Assembly: GCF_003050935.1 (NCBI RefSeq)
Contig: NZ_QAOX01000012.1
Location: forward strand, 62,001-126,000
From: Luteibacter sp. OK325
Lineage (GTDB): Bacteria; Pseudomonadota; Gammaproteobacteria; Xanthomonadales; Rhodanobacteraceae
Direction of reading: 5' to 3'
Length of the DNA: 64,000 bases
A program made the translations under genes and the position numbers. The notes under the pieces were generated by a model. The model had not been told where the DNA came from, did not search any database, and was given only the letters and a program-made list of their open reading frames with translations. Shown piece after piece: positions 35,114 through 45,677 of the stretch. The first letter of the stretch is position 1. The number at the start of each line of letters is the position of its first letter.

Positions 35114-36394
35114 ATGACCGGTTTCGAAGCGACGCGCGGTTGGGCCCAGGCCCAGGATGCGGCCGATCCCCTGCGCGCGTTCCGCGGCGAATTCCACATC
35201 CCGCCGCACCATGGTCGGGAGACCCTCTACTTCTGTGGGAACTCGCTCGGCCTGCAGCCGAAGGGCGTGCGCGCCGCCGTAGAAGCGGAGCTGGCCGACT
35301 GGTCGGAGCTCGCGGTGGAGGCACACTTCCGCGGGCGCTCGCCGTGGCTGCACTACCATGAGTATGTGCGTGACGCGATGGCCGACGTGGTCGGCGCGAA
35401 GCCGCATGAAGTAGTCGCCATGAATACGCTGGGCGTGAACCTGCACCTGATGATGGTGAGTTTCTATCGGCCTACGCAAGAACGCCCCGCCATCCTCATG
35501 GAAGCTGGCGCGTTTCCCACCGACCGGTACGCGCTCGAGTCACAGGTTCGTTTCCATGGTTTCGATCCAGCCACCGACCTGATCGAGATCCAGCCCGATG
35601 GCCCCGGCGGCACGCTGTCGATGGCGGCCATCGAGGAAGCCATCGCCGAGCACGGACATCGCGTGGCCCTCGTCGTGCTGCCGGGCGTTCAGTACCGCAC
35701 CGGCCAGGTATTCGACCTCGCCGCGATCGTCCGGCTGGCGCGTGTGCAGGGCTGCGTCGTGGGTTTCGATCTGGCCCATGCGGTGGGCAACCTGCCGCTG
35801 GCCCTGCATGACAGCGGCGCGGATTTCGCCGTGTGGTGCACTTATAAATATCTCAACGCCGGCCCGGGCGCGGTTGCCGGCTGCTTCGTGCACGAGCGCC
35901 ATGCGAACGCCGACGTACCGCGTTTCGCCGGCTGGTGGGGCCACGACAAGTCGACGCGCTTCCAGATGGGCCCACAGTTCGTTCCCACACCGGGCGCGGA
36001 TGGCTGGCAGCTGTCGAATCCGCCGATCCTCGCGCTGGCACCGTTGCGCGCGTCGCTGGATGTGTTTACGCGGGCGGGCATGGATAACCTCGTGACGAAG
36101 AGTCGCCGCCTCACCGCCTACCTCGACTGGCTCATTCGCAGCCGGCTCGATGACACGCTCGACATCGTTACGCCGAACGATCCATTGCAGCGTGGCGCAC
36201 AGCTTTCGGTGCGCGTGCGTGCCGGTCGCGATTCGGGTCGCATGTTGTTCGGCTACCTCGAACAGCAAGGAATCATTGGTGACTGGCGCGAACCCGACGT
36301 GATTCGCCTGTCGCCCACGCCGCTTTATAACCGCTTTGCCGATTGTCTTGGCGCGGTGGAAGCGATCGAAGCGTGGCGCGGGATGCAGGCATGA
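35114..36394 (+). CDS. kynU: Kynureninase
   Basis: 426 aa PLP enzyme of fold type I. FCGNSLGLQPKG near residue 35, FPTDRYALESQ, FDLAHAVGNLPLALH (cofactor Asp), WCTYKYLNAGPGA with the PLP lysine, and WWGHDKSTRF are all kynureninase signatures. It cleaves kynurenine or 3-hydroxykynurenine to (hydroxy)anthranilate plus alanine. The ATG at 35114 matches the family start. It overlaps the next gene by ATGA. Kynurenine monooxygenase, formamidase and 3-HAO genes are not in this window. Confidence 0.95.
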   Translation: MTGFEATRGWAQAQDAADPLRAFRGEFHIPPHHGRETLYFCGNSLGLQPKGVRAAVEAELADWSELAVEAHFRGRSPWLHYHEYVRDAMADVVGAKPHEVVAMNTLGVNLHLMMVSFYRPTQERPAILMEAGAFPTDRYALESQVRFHGFDPATDLIEIQPDGPGGTLSMAAIEEAIAEHGHRVALVVLPGVQYRTGQVFDLAAIVRLARVQGCVVGFDLAHAVGNLPLALHDSGADFAVWCTYKYLNAGPGAVAGCFVHERHANADVPRFAGWWGHDKSTRFQMGPQFVPTPGADGWQLSNPPILALAPLRASLDVFTRAGMDNLVTKSRRLTAYLDWLIRSRLDDTLDIVTPNDPLQRGAQLSVRVRAGRDSGRMLFGYLEQQGIIGDWREPDVIRLSPTPLYNRFADCLGAVEAIEAWRGMQA

Positions 36395-37092
36395 GCGTGC
36401 AGGAACTGTTTCCGGCTCCCTACAGCGAGCGGGGCAACGGGTTTGCCGTGCAGGCCGTGACGCACTGGCTGCGTGTTGCGCCCGGGCGCGTGATGTTTGG
36501 CCTGAAGGCCGGCGGCTTACCCGTTGGTTTGCCCGATCGTCCTGCGGCGGTGTCACATCGCGGTGTCGAAGCGAAGGCGGATGGCCACATCACCGCCATC
36601 GAGGATGTCAGCAGCGCGTGGTTGCGCGAGCACCCGGACGTGACTTCACGCTATGTCACGGCCCTGCGCGAGGTGCTGACGAATCCTCGCGTCCGCCTCG
36701 ATGGCTACGCTACGCACGCGATTTTCACCGGCTCCGTGGAACTTTACGCGGGCTCGCGCATGGATAGCATCGCCTTCGAACTCGACGACGAGGATGGCTC
36801 GTACGAGCGCGTGATCGAGCTTCTTCGCCATGCACCGCGCGACGGACGCACTGCCTTCGCGATGCCGCCCGAGCCTGGCATGGGCAGCTTCGAAGATCCC
36901 GTTTTCCTGGCTGGCGATCAGGCGTGGATCGATGGCCAGCGGGTTCTGATCGAATACGTCCCCGATGAAGGTGGCCGCGCGGAGACCGTGGCGCTCGATC
37001 GTGATTCGCTCGCGGATGCGGTCGAGCGGGCGTGGGTAGCGATGATGGATGTGTCGGAGCGGATTCGCGACGGACTTGCTAAGCCGGCCTGA
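36391..37092 (+). CDS. Unknown protein coupled to kynureninase
   Basis: 233 aa, soluble, no signal peptide. The ATG overlaps the kynU stop (ATGA), indicating translational coupling and probably a related role. Segments such as FAMPPEPGMGSFEDPVFL and QRVLIEYVPDEGGRAETVALDRDSL suggest an alpha/beta protein, but I recognise no family. It does not resemble kynurenine monooxygenase or 3-hydroxyanthranilate dioxygenase. The 88 bp after it show no further gene before the convergent proA end. Confidence 0.7.
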   Translation: MSVQELFPAPYSERGNGFAVQAVTHWLRVAPGRVMFGLKAGGLPVGLPDRPAAVSHRGVEAKADGHITAIEDVSSAWLREHPDVTSRYVTALREVLTNPRVRLDGYATHAIFTGSVELYAGSRMDSIAFELDDEDGSYERVIELLRHAPRDGRTAFAMPPEPGMGSFEDPVFLAGDQAWIDGQRVLIEYVPDEGGRAETVALDRDSLADAVERAWVAMMDVSERIRDGLAKPA

Positions 37093-37180
37093 ACGCGTGC
37101 AATCCGCTGCGGACTCTTCAAGACCATCCGCTTGCACCTATCCACGGCGCCGCCCTCGCGGATGGCGACGATACGGACTA

Positions 37181-38446
37181 CTAGCTTGCGTTCGCCGGGT
37201 GACGAACCTGCCCTTGCCCGCGAACGACGAATCGCTCAACGGTCAACGACTCCGCGCCCATCGGCCCATAAGCATGGAGCCGCGTCGTCGAAATCCCGAT
37301 CTCCGTACCGAGCCCCAGTTCGCCACCGTCGCTGAATCGAGATGATGCATTGACCATGACGACGGCGGAGCGGATGGCGCGAATGAACCTGTCTGCGGCG
37401 CCTGGATCGCGCGTGGCGATCACTTCGGTATGGTCCGAACCGTAGCGGCGAATATGTGCGATCGCCTCATCGAAGCTCTCGACGACGCGCACGGCAATGA
37501 TGAGGTCGAGGAATTCGGCAGCGTAGTCCTCGTCGCTGGCGGCTACCACGTCGGCGACGAAGTTGCGTGTCGCAGCATCGCCCCTTACATCCACTTTCAA
37601 TTCGCGAAGTCTTGCCACGGCAATCGGCAGGAAGGTCGCCGCCATGTCCTTGTGTACGACAAGCGTTTCCAGCGCGTTGCACACGCCGGGGCGACTGGTC
37701 TTGCCATCCACCAGCAGTCGTAGTGCTAGTTCCGGGTCCGCGTCGCTATCCACGTAGAGATGGCAAACGCCCTTGTAGTGTTTTATCACCGGCACACGCG
37801 CGTGCTCCGCGACAAAGCGGATCAAGCCCTCCCCTCCGCGAGGAATCGCGAGGTCGACGATGTCAGTGAGCTGGAGGAGCTCGACCATCGTCTCGCGACG
37901 CGGATCGTCGACCAGCGTCAGCGCGGCTTCGGGAACGCCCTCCGCCTTTAATGCTCGGCGTAAGGCTGCAGCTATCGCGATGTTGGAGTGCATCGCATCG
38001 GAGCCCCCGCGCAGGATTACCGCATTGCCCGCCATCAGGCATAGTGCGGCCGCATCGGCCGTCACGTTCGGCCGGGCCTCGTAGATCATCGCTATTACGC
38101 CGAGAGGAATGCGCACGCGCTCGACAACGATGCCATTGGGCCGCGTCTCGCGTCGCGTCGTGATACCGACTGGATCAGGTAGGGTCGCCACTTCGCGGAT
38201 CGCGGCGACGATGCCGGCGATGCGTGAGGCATCCAACCGCAGGCGATCGAGCATGGCGTCGCCGGTGCCGTTCGCACGGGCGGCGTCCATGTCCATGGCA
38301 TTGGCCTCGAGCACGACGGCCTCTTCTGCGGCAAGCGCGTCAGCCATGGCGTGGAGGAGGCTTCGCTTGGCGGCGGTGTCGAGGCCAGCAATCGCCGCGG
38401 CGGCGTCCCGGCAGGCAAGCGCCTTGTCACGCAGGGAAGAAGACAT
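37181..38446 (-). CDS. proA: Gamma-glutamyl phosphate reductase
   Basis: 421 aa aldehyde-dehydrogenase-like reductase. Family segments: [23 protein letters not shown], the catalytic Cys in [12 protein letters not shown] and the closing [17 protein letters not shown]. It makes glutamate-5-semialdehyde in proline synthesis. The start at 38446 is chosen because GAGG precedes it at good distance; an ATG five codons upstream (38461) is possible. It directly follows proB, the last gene of the arginine/proline run. Confidence 0.95.
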   Translation of the reverse strand: MSSSLRDKALACRDAAAAIAGLDTAAKRSLLHAMADALAAEEAVVLEANAMDMDAARANGTGDAMLDRLRLDASRIAGIVAAIREVATLPDPVGITTRRETRPNGIVVERVRIPLGVIAMIYEARPNVTADAAALCLMAGNAVILRGGSDAMHSNIAIAAALRRALKAEGVPEAALTLVDDPRRETMVELLQLTDIVDLAIPRGGEGLIRFVAEHARVPVIKHYKGVCHLYVDSDADPELALRLLVDGKTSRPGVCNALETLVVHKDMAATFLPIAVARLRELKVDVRGDAATRNFVADVVAASDEDYAAEFLDLIIAVRVVESFDEAIAHIRRYGSDHTEVIATRDPGAADRFIRAIRSAVVMVNASSRFSDGGELGLGTEIGISTTRLHAYGPMGAESLTVERFVVRGQGQVRHPANAS

Positions 38447-38470
38447 CGCGACCTCGCTCATTGGGCTCGC

Positions 38471-39592
38471 TCATGGGATGACGGCAACGAGATCGTCGCG
38501 GTGGACGACGTTCTCGCCGTAACTGTAGCCCAGCGTGGATTCGATATCGCGGGTGTGGCGGCGTGCGATGCGGCGAACGTCGGCCGCCGAGTACTGCGCG
38601 ATGCCGCGCGCGAAGGGTGCCTGCTCGTCGGCGATGTCGACGACGTCGCCACGGGCGAAGTCGCCTTCGGCAGCGACTATCCCTCCCGGGAGCAAGGAGG
38701 CGCCGCGGGCGCGCAAAGCGTCGCCCGCGCCCGCATCGACCGTGATCTTGCCGGCCGGTGGCGCATGGCGCAGCCAGTACTTGCGGGCGGCCAGACGCGT
38801 ACTGGGCGCGTGAAGGCGCGTACCTGTCAGGGTGCCCTCCGCCAGCCGCTCGATGCAGGCAGCGTCGCGGCCGTCGAACAGGATCGTCTCGATGCCGGCC
38901 GCGGCGGCCTTCCCCGCCGCCTCGAGTTTCGTCCGCATGCCACCGGTGCCAGCCGCGCTACCGGCACCGCCGGCGGTTGCGAGGTGCTCCGCGGTGACTT
39001 CCGCCACCTCGTCGATGGGCTGCGCGAGTGGGTCGATTCGTGGATTGGCCGTATACAGCCCGGCGATGTCGGAGGCGATGAAGAGCACATCGGCATCGAC
39101 CAGGGCAGCCACGATGGCAGCGAGGTTGTCGTTGTCGCCGAGCTTCAGCTCGTCGACCGCGACGGTGTCGTTCTCATTGATGACCGGGATGGCGCCGAGC
39201 AAGAGCAACTCGCGCAGCGTGGTCCGCGCATTGAGGTAGCGGCGGCGGTTGCGCAGGTCGTCGTGGGTGAGCAGGACCTGGGCAACCGGAGCGTCGAAGA
39301 AACTCTGCCAGAGCGCGATGAGGCGGGTCTGGCCGAGGGCGGCGAGTGCCTGTCGGCCGGTGAGGCCGGCTGCGCGGCCGGGTGTGGCGAGGCCGCGTCC
39401 TGCGGCTACTGCGCCGGAGGAGACGATGACGACCTCGCGGCCGGCGCTGCGGCTTCGAGCGACGAACGTGGCCAGGGCTTCGGCGTGGCGACCGGTGAGG
39501 CCACCTTCAGGCGTGGTCAGGAGGCTGCTGCCGACTTTGAGGACGGCCCGCCGCCAAGGGGGTAGCGGTTGTGGGGTGAAGGCGTTTGGCAT
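38471..39592 (-). CDS. proB: Glutamate 5-kinase with PUA domain
   Basis: 373 aa. The amino-acid kinase domain (about 12-260) has VLKVGSSLLTT, IVSSGAVAAGR, NENDTVAVDELKLGDNDNLAA and GTGGMRTKLEAA. A C-terminal PUA domain (about 280-365) follows, with GASLLPGGIVAAEGDFARGD. It phosphorylates glutamate for proline synthesis and is normally feedback-inhibited by proline. Separated from argH by a REP cluster of about 120 bp, so it may have its own promoter. Confidence 0.95.
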   Translation of the reverse strand: MPNAFTPQPLPPWRRAVLKVGSSLLTTPEGGLTGRHAEALATFVARSRSAGREVVIVSSGAVAAGRGLATPGRAAGLTGRQALAALGQTRLIALWQSFFDAPVAQVLLTHDDLRNRRRYLNARTTLRELLLLGAIPVINENDTVAVDELKLGDNDNLAAIVAALVDADVLFIASDIAGLYTANPRIDPLAQPIDEVAEVTAEHLATAGGAGSAAGTGGMRTKLEAAGKAAAAGIETILFDGRDAACIERLAEGTLTGTRLHAPSTRLAARKYWLRHAPPAGKITVDAGAGDALRARGASLLPGGIVAAEGDFARGDVVDIADEQAPFARGIAQYSAADVRRIARRHTRDIESTLGYSYGENVVHRDDLVAVIP

Positions 39593-39622
39593 GGTCCTTC
39601 CCTAACGTTTTGGCTGTCCCAT

Positions 39623-39740
39623 TCGCCGCTGAAGCGGCTCCCACAAAGAGCAAAAGAGCGAAGAGCGAACAGCTTCGCCGATGAATCGGCTCCCACACGA
39701 GACCTGCGCAGGTCTTGTGTGGGAGCCGCTTCAGCGGCGA
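39623..39740. repeat. REP-like cluster of three units
   Basis: Two inverted units (39623-39644, core GCCGCTGAAGCGGC; 39675-39696, core GCCGATGAATCGGC) and one forward unit (39719-39740) ending directly before the argH stop codon. A further short palindrome GACCTGCGCAGGTC (39701-39714) lies between. It lies between argH and proB. Confidence 0.8.
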
Positions 39741-41036
39741 TCAGCCCGACAGGGCTGCCAATCTGGCCCGCAGCGTATCCAGCATAAGGTCGTTACCAGC
39801 ACCTGGCGAGGTACGCGCGGCGAGACTCGACTCCGGTGTACGGCCCTCGCCCGACGAGGCTGCCGTCTCGGCCGCCGCGCGGTAAGCATCGCGGAACGGC
39901 ACACCCGCAACCGCCGCCTCGATCGCCACATCCGTCGCGTACATCGCCGGTTCGATCGCCGCGCGCATCTTCTCCGCCTTCCAGCTGAAGCGCGCGAGAA
40001 GGTCGGGCAGCAGTTCGAGCGCGCCGAGGCCCATGGAGAAGCCGTGGAACAGCGAGCCCTTGGAGAATTGCAGGTCGCGTTGGTAGCCGGTGGGCAGGGA
40101 CAGCAGTTGCTCGATCTCGGTGCGGGCGGCGGCGACGCTGGCGTAGCTGGCACGCAGCAGTTCGACGACGTCGGGGTTGCGCTTGTTCGGCATGATCGAC
40201 GAACCGGTGGTGTACTCGCCCGGCAGGCTGACGAAATCGAACTCTGCCGTGGTGAACAGCGAGAGGTCCCAGGCCAGGCGGCGCGTATCGAGCAGCGCCG
40301 TGCCGACGGCATCGAGCGCGGCCATCTCGAACTTGCCGCGCGACAACTGGGCGTAGATCGGCGAGACCTGCATGCGACCGAAGCCGAGCGCCTGCGTCGT
40401 GTGTGCGCGGTCCAGAGCCACATTGACGCCATACCCAGCCGCCGTACCCAGCGGGTTCGCATCGATCAGCTCAAGTGCCTGACGCGCACGTAGCGTGTTG
40501 TCGATGAAGGCCTCGGCGAACGCGGCGAACCACATGCCCGTCGATGAGACGACTGCACGCTGGATATGCGTATAGCCGGGCATCGGCACGGAATCCCCGG
40601 CGGCGCGCTGCAGGCACACTTCGGCGATCTGCCGACACAACGTCTCCAGCGCCGACAGCTTCTCCTTCAGCCACAGGCGCGTAGCAACAAGAATCTGGTC
40701 GTTGCGGCTACGGCCGGTATGCACACGCCGGCCAGCGTCGCCGAGGCGCTCGGTAAGGCGGGCCTCGATCGCGGAGTGCCCATCTTCGAAGCGATCGTCG
40801 AGAACGAACAGGCCAGCCGAGAAGTCACCGGCCAGTACGTCCAGCTCGCGAAGCAGCGCATCGCGCTCGTCGCCGGAGACCACGCCGATATTGGCCAGGC
40901 CCTCGACATGCGCCTTGCTCGCGGTGATGTCGTGCAGGAAAAACTCGCGGTCGAGCACCACGTCGTTGCCGGCAAGGAAACGCATGATGCGTGCGTCCAC
41001 CTGCGTATCGGATTTCTGCCAGAGCGGCTGTGTCAT
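39741..41036 (-). CDS. argH: Argininosuccinate lyase
   Basis: 431 aa of the fumarase/aspartase superfamily. [20 protein letters not shown], a [11 protein letters not shown] segment and the signature [18 protein letters not shown] with the catalytic Ser loop. It splits argininosuccinate into arginine and fumarate. The ATG at 41036 follows AAAGGA and matches the family start; a 56-codon extension that runs over argC is rejected. Sixteen bases after argC. Confidence 0.95.
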   Translation of the reverse strand: MTQPLWQKSDTQVDARIMRFLAGNDVVLDREFFLHDITASKAHVEGLANIGVVSGDERDALLRELDVLAGDFSAGLFVLDDRFEDGHSAIEARLTERLGDAGRRVHTGRSRNDQILVATRLWLKEKLSALETLCRQIAEVCLQRAAGDSVPMPGYTHIQRAVVSSTGMWFAAFAEAFIDNTLRARQALELIDANPLGTAAGYGVNVALDRAHTTQALGFGRMQVSPIYAQLSRGKFEMAALDAVGTALLDTRRLAWDLSLFTTAEFDFVSLPGEYTTGSSIMPNKRNPDVVELLRASYASVAAARTEIEQLLSLPTGYQRDLQFSKGSLFHGFSMGLGALELLPDLLARFSWKAEKMRAAIEPAMYATDVAIEAAVAGVPFRDAYRAAAETAASSGEGRTPESSLAARTSPGAGNDLMLDTLRARLAALSG

Positions 41037-41052
41037 CGTAGGGTCCTTTCGC

Positions 41053-42000
41053 TCAGAGCGGAATGGCAGTGAGCTCGTCGAAGCCGAGCGCGCGGTTGAC
41101 GTTCTGCATCGCCTGCGAGGCGGCGCCCTTGAGCAGGTTATCCAGCGTGGCGACGACGACGACGCGACGGCCATCGGCCGACATCGTGAAGCCACCGATA
41201 TCAAGGTGGTGTTTATGCGCGACCTGACTCACCCACGGCGCTTCGTCGACGATGTGGATCAGCTTGTCGTTGTCGAAGCGCGCCTCGAAGCGAAGGACGA
41301 TCTCCTCGCGCTTGGCCGGCTTGGCCAGGTACAGGTTGGTAGTGACCGTAAGCCCACGGAAATGCGGCGCGACATGCGGCATGAACTCCACCGGCAGGCC
41401 GAGATGGCGGCTCGCTTCCTTCTCGTGCATGTGGCCCGTGAGCGCGTAGGGCATGAGGTTGTCGCGCAACTTCTCCGGATCGTTACGATCCGACGGCGTC
41501 GTGCCGGCGCCGGAGTAACCGGAGACGCCGAAGGACACCGGCGGTGCTGCCAGAAGATCTTTGATCGGCGCGACGGATACCTGGATCGCCGTGGCATAGC
41601 ACCCCGGGTTGCTGATGCGCTTCTCGCCACGCCAGCGGTCACGGTAGAGCTCCGGGAGGCCGTAGTACCAGCGCTCGTCGAAACGATAGTCCGCCGAGAG
41701 ATCGACGACCACGGTGGAACCGCCGGCCTGGTCGATGGCCTCGACATAAGGAGCCGCCTTGCCGTTGGGCAAAGCGAGGATCACGACGTCCGCCGCCTGT
41801 GCGGCGACGGCATCCGGGTCGAGATTGCCGTACGCGAGGTCGCCCTTGTAGGTGTCGCTGTGATCGGCCAGGCGCTGCCCGTCCAGTTCACGCGAGGAAA
41901 CGAAGGCGAGTTCCAGGTGCGGATGATTCGCGATGAGCTTGATCAGCTCGGCGCCCGTATGGCCGCGCGCGCCGACGATGCCGATGGTCTTGGTTGCCAT
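41053..42000 (-). CDS. argC: N-acetyl-gamma-glutamyl-phosphate reductase
   Basis: 315 aa. The N-terminal NAD(P)-binding loop reads [18 protein letters not shown], the active-site Cys lies in [14 protein letters not shown], and [14 protein letters not shown] follows. It reduces N-acetylglutamyl phosphate in arginine synthesis. Six bases after argB, same transcript. Confidence 0.96.
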   Translation of the reverse strand: MATKTIGIVGARGHTGAELIKLIANHPHLELAFVSSRELDGQRLADHSDTYKGDLAYGNLDPDAVAAQAADVVILALPNGKAAPYVEAIDQAGGSTVVVDLSADYRFDERWYYGLPELYRDRWRGEKRISNPGCYATAIQVSVAPIKDLLAAPPVSFGVSGYSGAGTTPSDRNDPEKLRDNLMPYALTGHMHEKEASRHLGLPVEFMPHVAPHFRGLTVTTNLYLAKPAKREEIVLRFEARFDNDKLIHIVDEAPWVSQVAHKHHLDIGGFTMSADGRRVVVVATLDNLLKGAASQAMQNVNRALGFDELTAIPL

Positions 42001-42006
42001 GACCGG

Positions 42007-43323
42007 TCAGTCCTGCAGGGTGGGTATGCGCGTGGCGCAATGCGCCACGCAGCGTTCGATATCCGCGAAGTTGTCCAGGCCGTACCAGAACACCTTCCAG
42101 CGCGACTGTTTGAAACAGCCGTCCGACTCCGCGTAATAGAAATGGTTGATCACGTTGCCGTGGCGCGAGCGCCAGAACAGCTTGGGGTTCTCGTCGCGCA
42201 TGACTTGCCACACCGCTCGACCGAGACCTTCGCCCTGGGCTTCGTCCAGCACGGCGAACTTGTCGAGATAAGCGAATCCTTCGTCCTGCGTGAGCACCAT
42301 CGCGGCCCGATAGTTCTCGGAAACGTAGAGGCGAAACAGATTCGTGCGCTCGAAATAATCAGGCACCACCGAGCGACCGAAACTGGATTCGATCAACTCG
42401 CGAAGGCGCTCCTTGTCGACACCCTCCCACGATTCGTAGCGCAGCACGCGCTCACCACGCCGCACCAGGGTGCCGGAACCCTTGTGCGTGAAGAGCTCCT
42501 TGGCGAGCTCGGCAGGCCGCGTGATCGACACCGACGAGGTCAGCGGCAGGTCATCCAGCAGATCCTTGATCTGCTCGATCTTCAGGCGCATGCCGGAGTG
42601 CAGCCACGGCTGCTTGAGCAGCTGGTCGTACTCGGTCGACAGGTTGATCGAATCGATGACGTTGCCATCACCGTCGAGCAGGCCGCCCGTGCCGGTGAGG
42701 AACACGATCTTGTACGGCTGCAGCACGCGCACCAGCTCGTTCGCGGCAAAGTCGGCGTTGATGTTGAGGATCTGGCCCGAATCCGTCTCGCCCAGGCTGG
42801 CGATGACCGGAATCGACCCCGCGCGCAGGCTGGCTTCGATCGGCGCGAGGTTGATCTCACGCACCTTGCCGACCAGACCGAACACGTCCTGGTCGAGGAA
42901 ATCGGCGGCGAACACGCCGGACGGAACCGAGGTGGCGCGCGTATCGACTTCCTGCAGTGCCTCGACCAGACGCAGGTTCTGCGCCTGGAACACACGCCGG
43001 ACGATGGCCAGCGCTTCAGGCGAAGTCACACGCAGGCCGTTCACCGTCTTCTTCACGATGCCGGCGGCCGACAGCTCTTCATCGAGCTGTGGGCCAGCGC
43101 CATGCAGCACGATCGGCGTCAGGCCGACCTGCTGCAGGAAGGACAGCGACGAGGTGAGCGCCGGCAGGTCGTCGCGCAGCACGGCGCCACCGACCTTGAC
43201 CACGGCGAAGCGCGCTGCGTCCAGCTGCGAGAAGCGCTTGAGGTACTGCTGGATCTCACGCGCGCTGCCCATCGAGGACAGCAGGCGCACGATCGTTTTT
43301 CGGGTGTGCTTGTTAGAGTCCAC
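42007..43323 (-). CDS. argB: Acetylglutamate kinase fused to an N-acetyltransferase domain (xanthomonad ArgB)
   Basis: 438 aa. The kinase domain comes first ([59 protein letters not shown]). From about residue 290 an acetyltransferase domain follows ([43 protein letters not shown]). Such fused proteins supply both N-acetylglutamate synthase and kinase activity in Xanthomonas. The GTG start at 43323 is supported by the family N-terminus ([13 protein letters not shown]) and overlaps argE by 11 bp; an ATG at 43272 is an alternative. Confidence 0.93.
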   Translation of the reverse strand: MDSNKHTRKTIVRLLSSMGSAREIQQYLKRFSQLDAARFAVVKVGGAVLRDDLPALTSSLSFLQQVGLTPIVLHGAGPQLDEELSAAGIVKKTVNGLRVTSPEALAIVRRVFQAQNLRLVEALQEVDTRATSVPSGVFAADFLDQDVFGLVGKVREINLAPIEASLRAGSIPVIASLGETDSGQILNINADFAANELVRVLQPYKIVFLTGTGGLLDGDGNVIDSINLSTEYDQLLKQPWLHSGMRLKIEQIKDLLDDLPLTSSVSITRPAELAKELFTHKGSGTLVRRGERVLRYESWEGVDKERLRELIESSFGRSVVPDYFERTNLFRLYVSENYRAAMVLTQDEGFAYLDKFAVLDEAQGEGLGRAVWQVMRDENPKLFWRSRHGNVINHFYYAESDGCFKQSRWKVFWYGLDNFADIERCVAHCATRIPTLQD

Positions 43324-44410
43324 TGTCCACGATCCGATGGATGGTCTGTGCGTAATGCGCGAGCTGGTCCAGGAGGACCCATTCGTCGGCGCTGTGTGCC
43401 TGGGCGATGTCGCCGGGGCCGTAGACGAAGGTGGTGTAACCCGCCTTCGAGAACAGCGCCGCCTCGGTCCAGAAGTCGACCGCGTTGCCGACCGGGATGC
43501 CGAGTTCGTCGGCAAGGTCGCGTGCGGCCAGTCGACGTGACTCGGCCGTCGCGGTGTCACCCGCCGGCAGCGAGTCGCCGCGGAAGGTTTCGCCGTACTC
43601 GACGGGCGAGGGATCAACCAGCGTACGGAAGGTTTCGAGCAGTTTGTCGGCGTCCATCGAGGGCAACGGACGGAAGCCGAATCGGATATCCGTCGTCGGC
43701 GCGATGACGTTCGCCTTGATGCCGCCTTCGACCTTGCCGATGTTGAAGCGTAGACCGGTCAGGCCACCGAAACGTTCGTGCGACAAGTTCTGCACATGAT
43801 CCAGTGCCGCCGCGCCCCAGCGAATACCCTGGTGCAGCGCGCTGTCCGACGGCTTCTGCTCGCCGGAGGCATGCCCTGCCCGTCCCTGGAAACGCATCTG
43901 CACCGAGTGGATGCCACGGTGTGCGAGCACGGCTTCGCCCTTGGTCGGCTCAGCCACGATGATCGCTTCGTAGTCGCGCTGGGTCTTGAGGAAGCCATCG
44001 ATGCAACGCGCATCGTTGGCCTCTTCGTCCGTCGACAACAGCAGGGCCATGTCGCCCTTCGTAGCATTGGCCACGGCGACAAGCGCGGCAGCCGCGCCCT
44101 TGATGTCGCACGCACCGAGGCCGATCGCCCGGTCTTCGGTCACCCGCAGCTCGTGCGGGTTAGCGGTCCAGTGCGGCGAATCCGGCACGGTGTCCATGTG
44201 CACGTTGAAAAGATACTTTGGCTTGCCGCGTACGGCATAAAGGTTCACGGCACCGGCGCCGAAATCGGTCACCTGCACGTCGAACCCCGGAAGGTTCGCG
44301 CGCAGGTAATCGAAGATGCCGTCCGTGCCGATTTCGCGGGGCGGATTGCGCGTGTCGTAGCCGACCAGCGCGCGCAGATGGGTCAGGGTGTCCTCGAGAA
44401 GCTTGTCCAT
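43313..44410 (-). CDS. argE: Acetylcitrulline/acetylornithine deacetylase (M20 family)
   Basis: 365 aa metallopeptidase-fold deacetylase. Metal ligands in [21 protein letters not shown] and [13 protein letters not shown], dimerisation domain around [10 protein letters not shown], closing His in QAHSADEWV. Because the operon contains an acetylornithine carbamoyltransferase, the expected substrate is N-acetylcitrulline (ArgE'), as in Xanthomonas; this is inferred from context. Nine bases after argG. Confidence 0.93.
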   Translation of the reverse strand: MDKLLEDTLTHLRALVGYDTRNPPREIGTDGIFDYLRANLPGFDVQVTDFGAGAVNLYAVRGKPKYLFNVHMDTVPDSPHWTANPHELRVTEDRAIGLGACDIKGAAAALVAVANATKGDMALLLSTDEEANDARCIDGFLKTQRDYEAIIVAEPTKGEAVLAHRGIHSVQMRFQGRAGHASGEQKPSDSALHQGIRWGAAALDHVQNLSHERFGGLTGLRFNIGKVEGGIKANVIAPTTDIRFGFRPLPSMDADKLLETFRTLVDPSPVEYGETFRGDSLPAGDTATAESRRLAARDLADELGIPVGNAVDFWTEAALFSKAGYTTFVYGPGDIAQAHSADEWVLLDQLAHYAQTIHRIVDSGL

Positions 44411-44419
44411 GATCCCGGA

Positions 44420-45625
44420 TCAGTTCCCGTTGGCGCGGTCGACTTCCGCCCAGATCGTCGAGCTCATGCCGTAGAGCTTGATGAAGCCCTCGGCTTCGGC
44501 GACGCCCCAGTCGGCGGCCTGTGCGTAGGTAGCCTTGGCCGAGTGCAGGAGGTTCTTCGACTCCACCTTCACCGCGTACACCGAACCGCCGCGGGTTTCG
44601 ATGATGACCTTGCCGTCCACCTTGCGCTGCGTGGAGACGAGGTAGGCCTCGAGGTCGGCCTTGATCGGATCGTTGAAGAATCCTTCGTAGGCCACTTCAG
44701 TCCACTTGCGACCGATTTCCGGCTTGAAGCGGTTCTGCTGCTTGGACAGCACGGTTTCTTCCAGCGCGCGATGCGCGGTGAGCAGCGCGGTCAGTGCCGG
44801 TGCCTCGAAGACGATGCGACCCTTCAGGCCGATATTGGTGTCACCGGTATAGAGGCTGCGACCGACGCCGTACTTCGCCAGCTCGCGATTGAGGAAGCCG
44901 AGGATTTCGGGACCGGAGGCCGGCTTGCCGTTAAGCGTTACGGCCGTGCCCTTCTCGAAGCCGAGTTCCACGCGCAGTGCTTCGGACGGCCATTCGGCGC
45001 GCGGTGCGCACCAGCCGACCGCACCCTCGCCCGGAATTTCCCAGGCGTCGATCTCGCCGCCGGAAATCGTCACGCCGAGCACGTTCTCGTTGATCGTGTA
45101 GTGCTTGGTCTTGGCGCGGACTTCAAAGCCCTTGTCTTCGAGATACTTCTGCTCATAGGCGCGCACCTGGGTGTGCTCGCGCTGGATCTCGCGGACGGGC
45201 GCGATGATCGTGTAGTCGCCCAGCGCGCGCACGGTCAGGTCGAAACGAACCTGATCGTTGCCCATGCCCGTGCAACCATGCGCGAAGAACTTCGTGCCGA
45301 GCTCGTCGCAGCGCTCCAGCGAGGCCTTCACGATGAGGTAGCGATCCGAAACCAGCAGCGGGTACTGGCCCTGGTAGAACTCACCCGCCCAGATCAGCGG
45401 GGTGACGAAGCTGTCCCAGATCGCCTGCGAGGCGTCGACCGTGCGATGCGAGGCCGCGCCGAGTTCATGCGCGCGCTGCTCGATGTACTCGCGCTCCTCG
45501 ACCGACACACCGCCGGTATCGACAAACACGGTATGCACGGCATAGCCGCGTTCCATGAGGTAGGGCACGCAGAAGCTGGTGTCGAGGCCGCCGGAGAAGG
45601 CGAGGACGATATCTTGGGTGGACAT
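44420..45625 (-). CDS. argG: Argininosuccinate synthase, xanthomonad variant
   Basis: 401 aa. The PP-loop reads [13 protein letters not shown]; citrulline and aspartate sites are recognisable ([19 protein letters not shown]). The usual HGATGKGNDQVRF motif reads [13 protein letters not shown] here, with Ala to Cys and Lys to Met changes in a nucleotide-contacting loop. It sits inside a full arginine operon, so it is presumably active. It joins citrulline and aspartate using ATP. Starts at an ATG 52 bp after argF'. Confidence 0.93.
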   Translation of the reverse strand: MSTQDIVLAFSGGLDTSFCVPYLMERGYAVHTVFVDTGGVSVEEREYIEQRAHELGAASHRTVDASQAIWDSFVTPLIWAGEFYQGQYPLLVSDRYLIVKASLERCDELGTKFFAHGCTGMGNDQVRFDLTVRALGDYTIIAPVREIQREHTQVRAYEQKYLEDKGFEVRAKTKHYTINENVLGVTISGGEIDAWEIPGEGAVGWCAPRAEWPSEALRVELGFEKGTAVTLNGKPASGPEILGFLNRELAKYGVGRSLYTGDTNIGLKGRIVFEAPALTALLTAHRALEETVLSKQQNRFKPEIGRKWTEVAYEGFFNDPIKADLEAYLVSTQRKVDGKVIIETRGGSVYAVKVESKNLLHSAKATYAQAADWGVAEAEGFIKLYGMSSTIWAEVDRANGN

Positions 45626-45677
45626 GAAGGCTCCGAAGAAGATTGCTTAAGAAGAAGTCGTTAGAAGGAAAGGCAAA

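Noticed and set aside
40702-43707. Plus-strand open frame of about 1000 codons across argH, argC and argB
   Set aside because: It is antisense to three well-supported genes, has Arg/Ser/Pro-rich composition with no domain, and arises from the strong third-position GC bias.
43778-45664. Plus-strand open frame of 628 codons opposite argE and argG
   Set aside because: Antisense to two conserved enzymes; no motif or plausible start.
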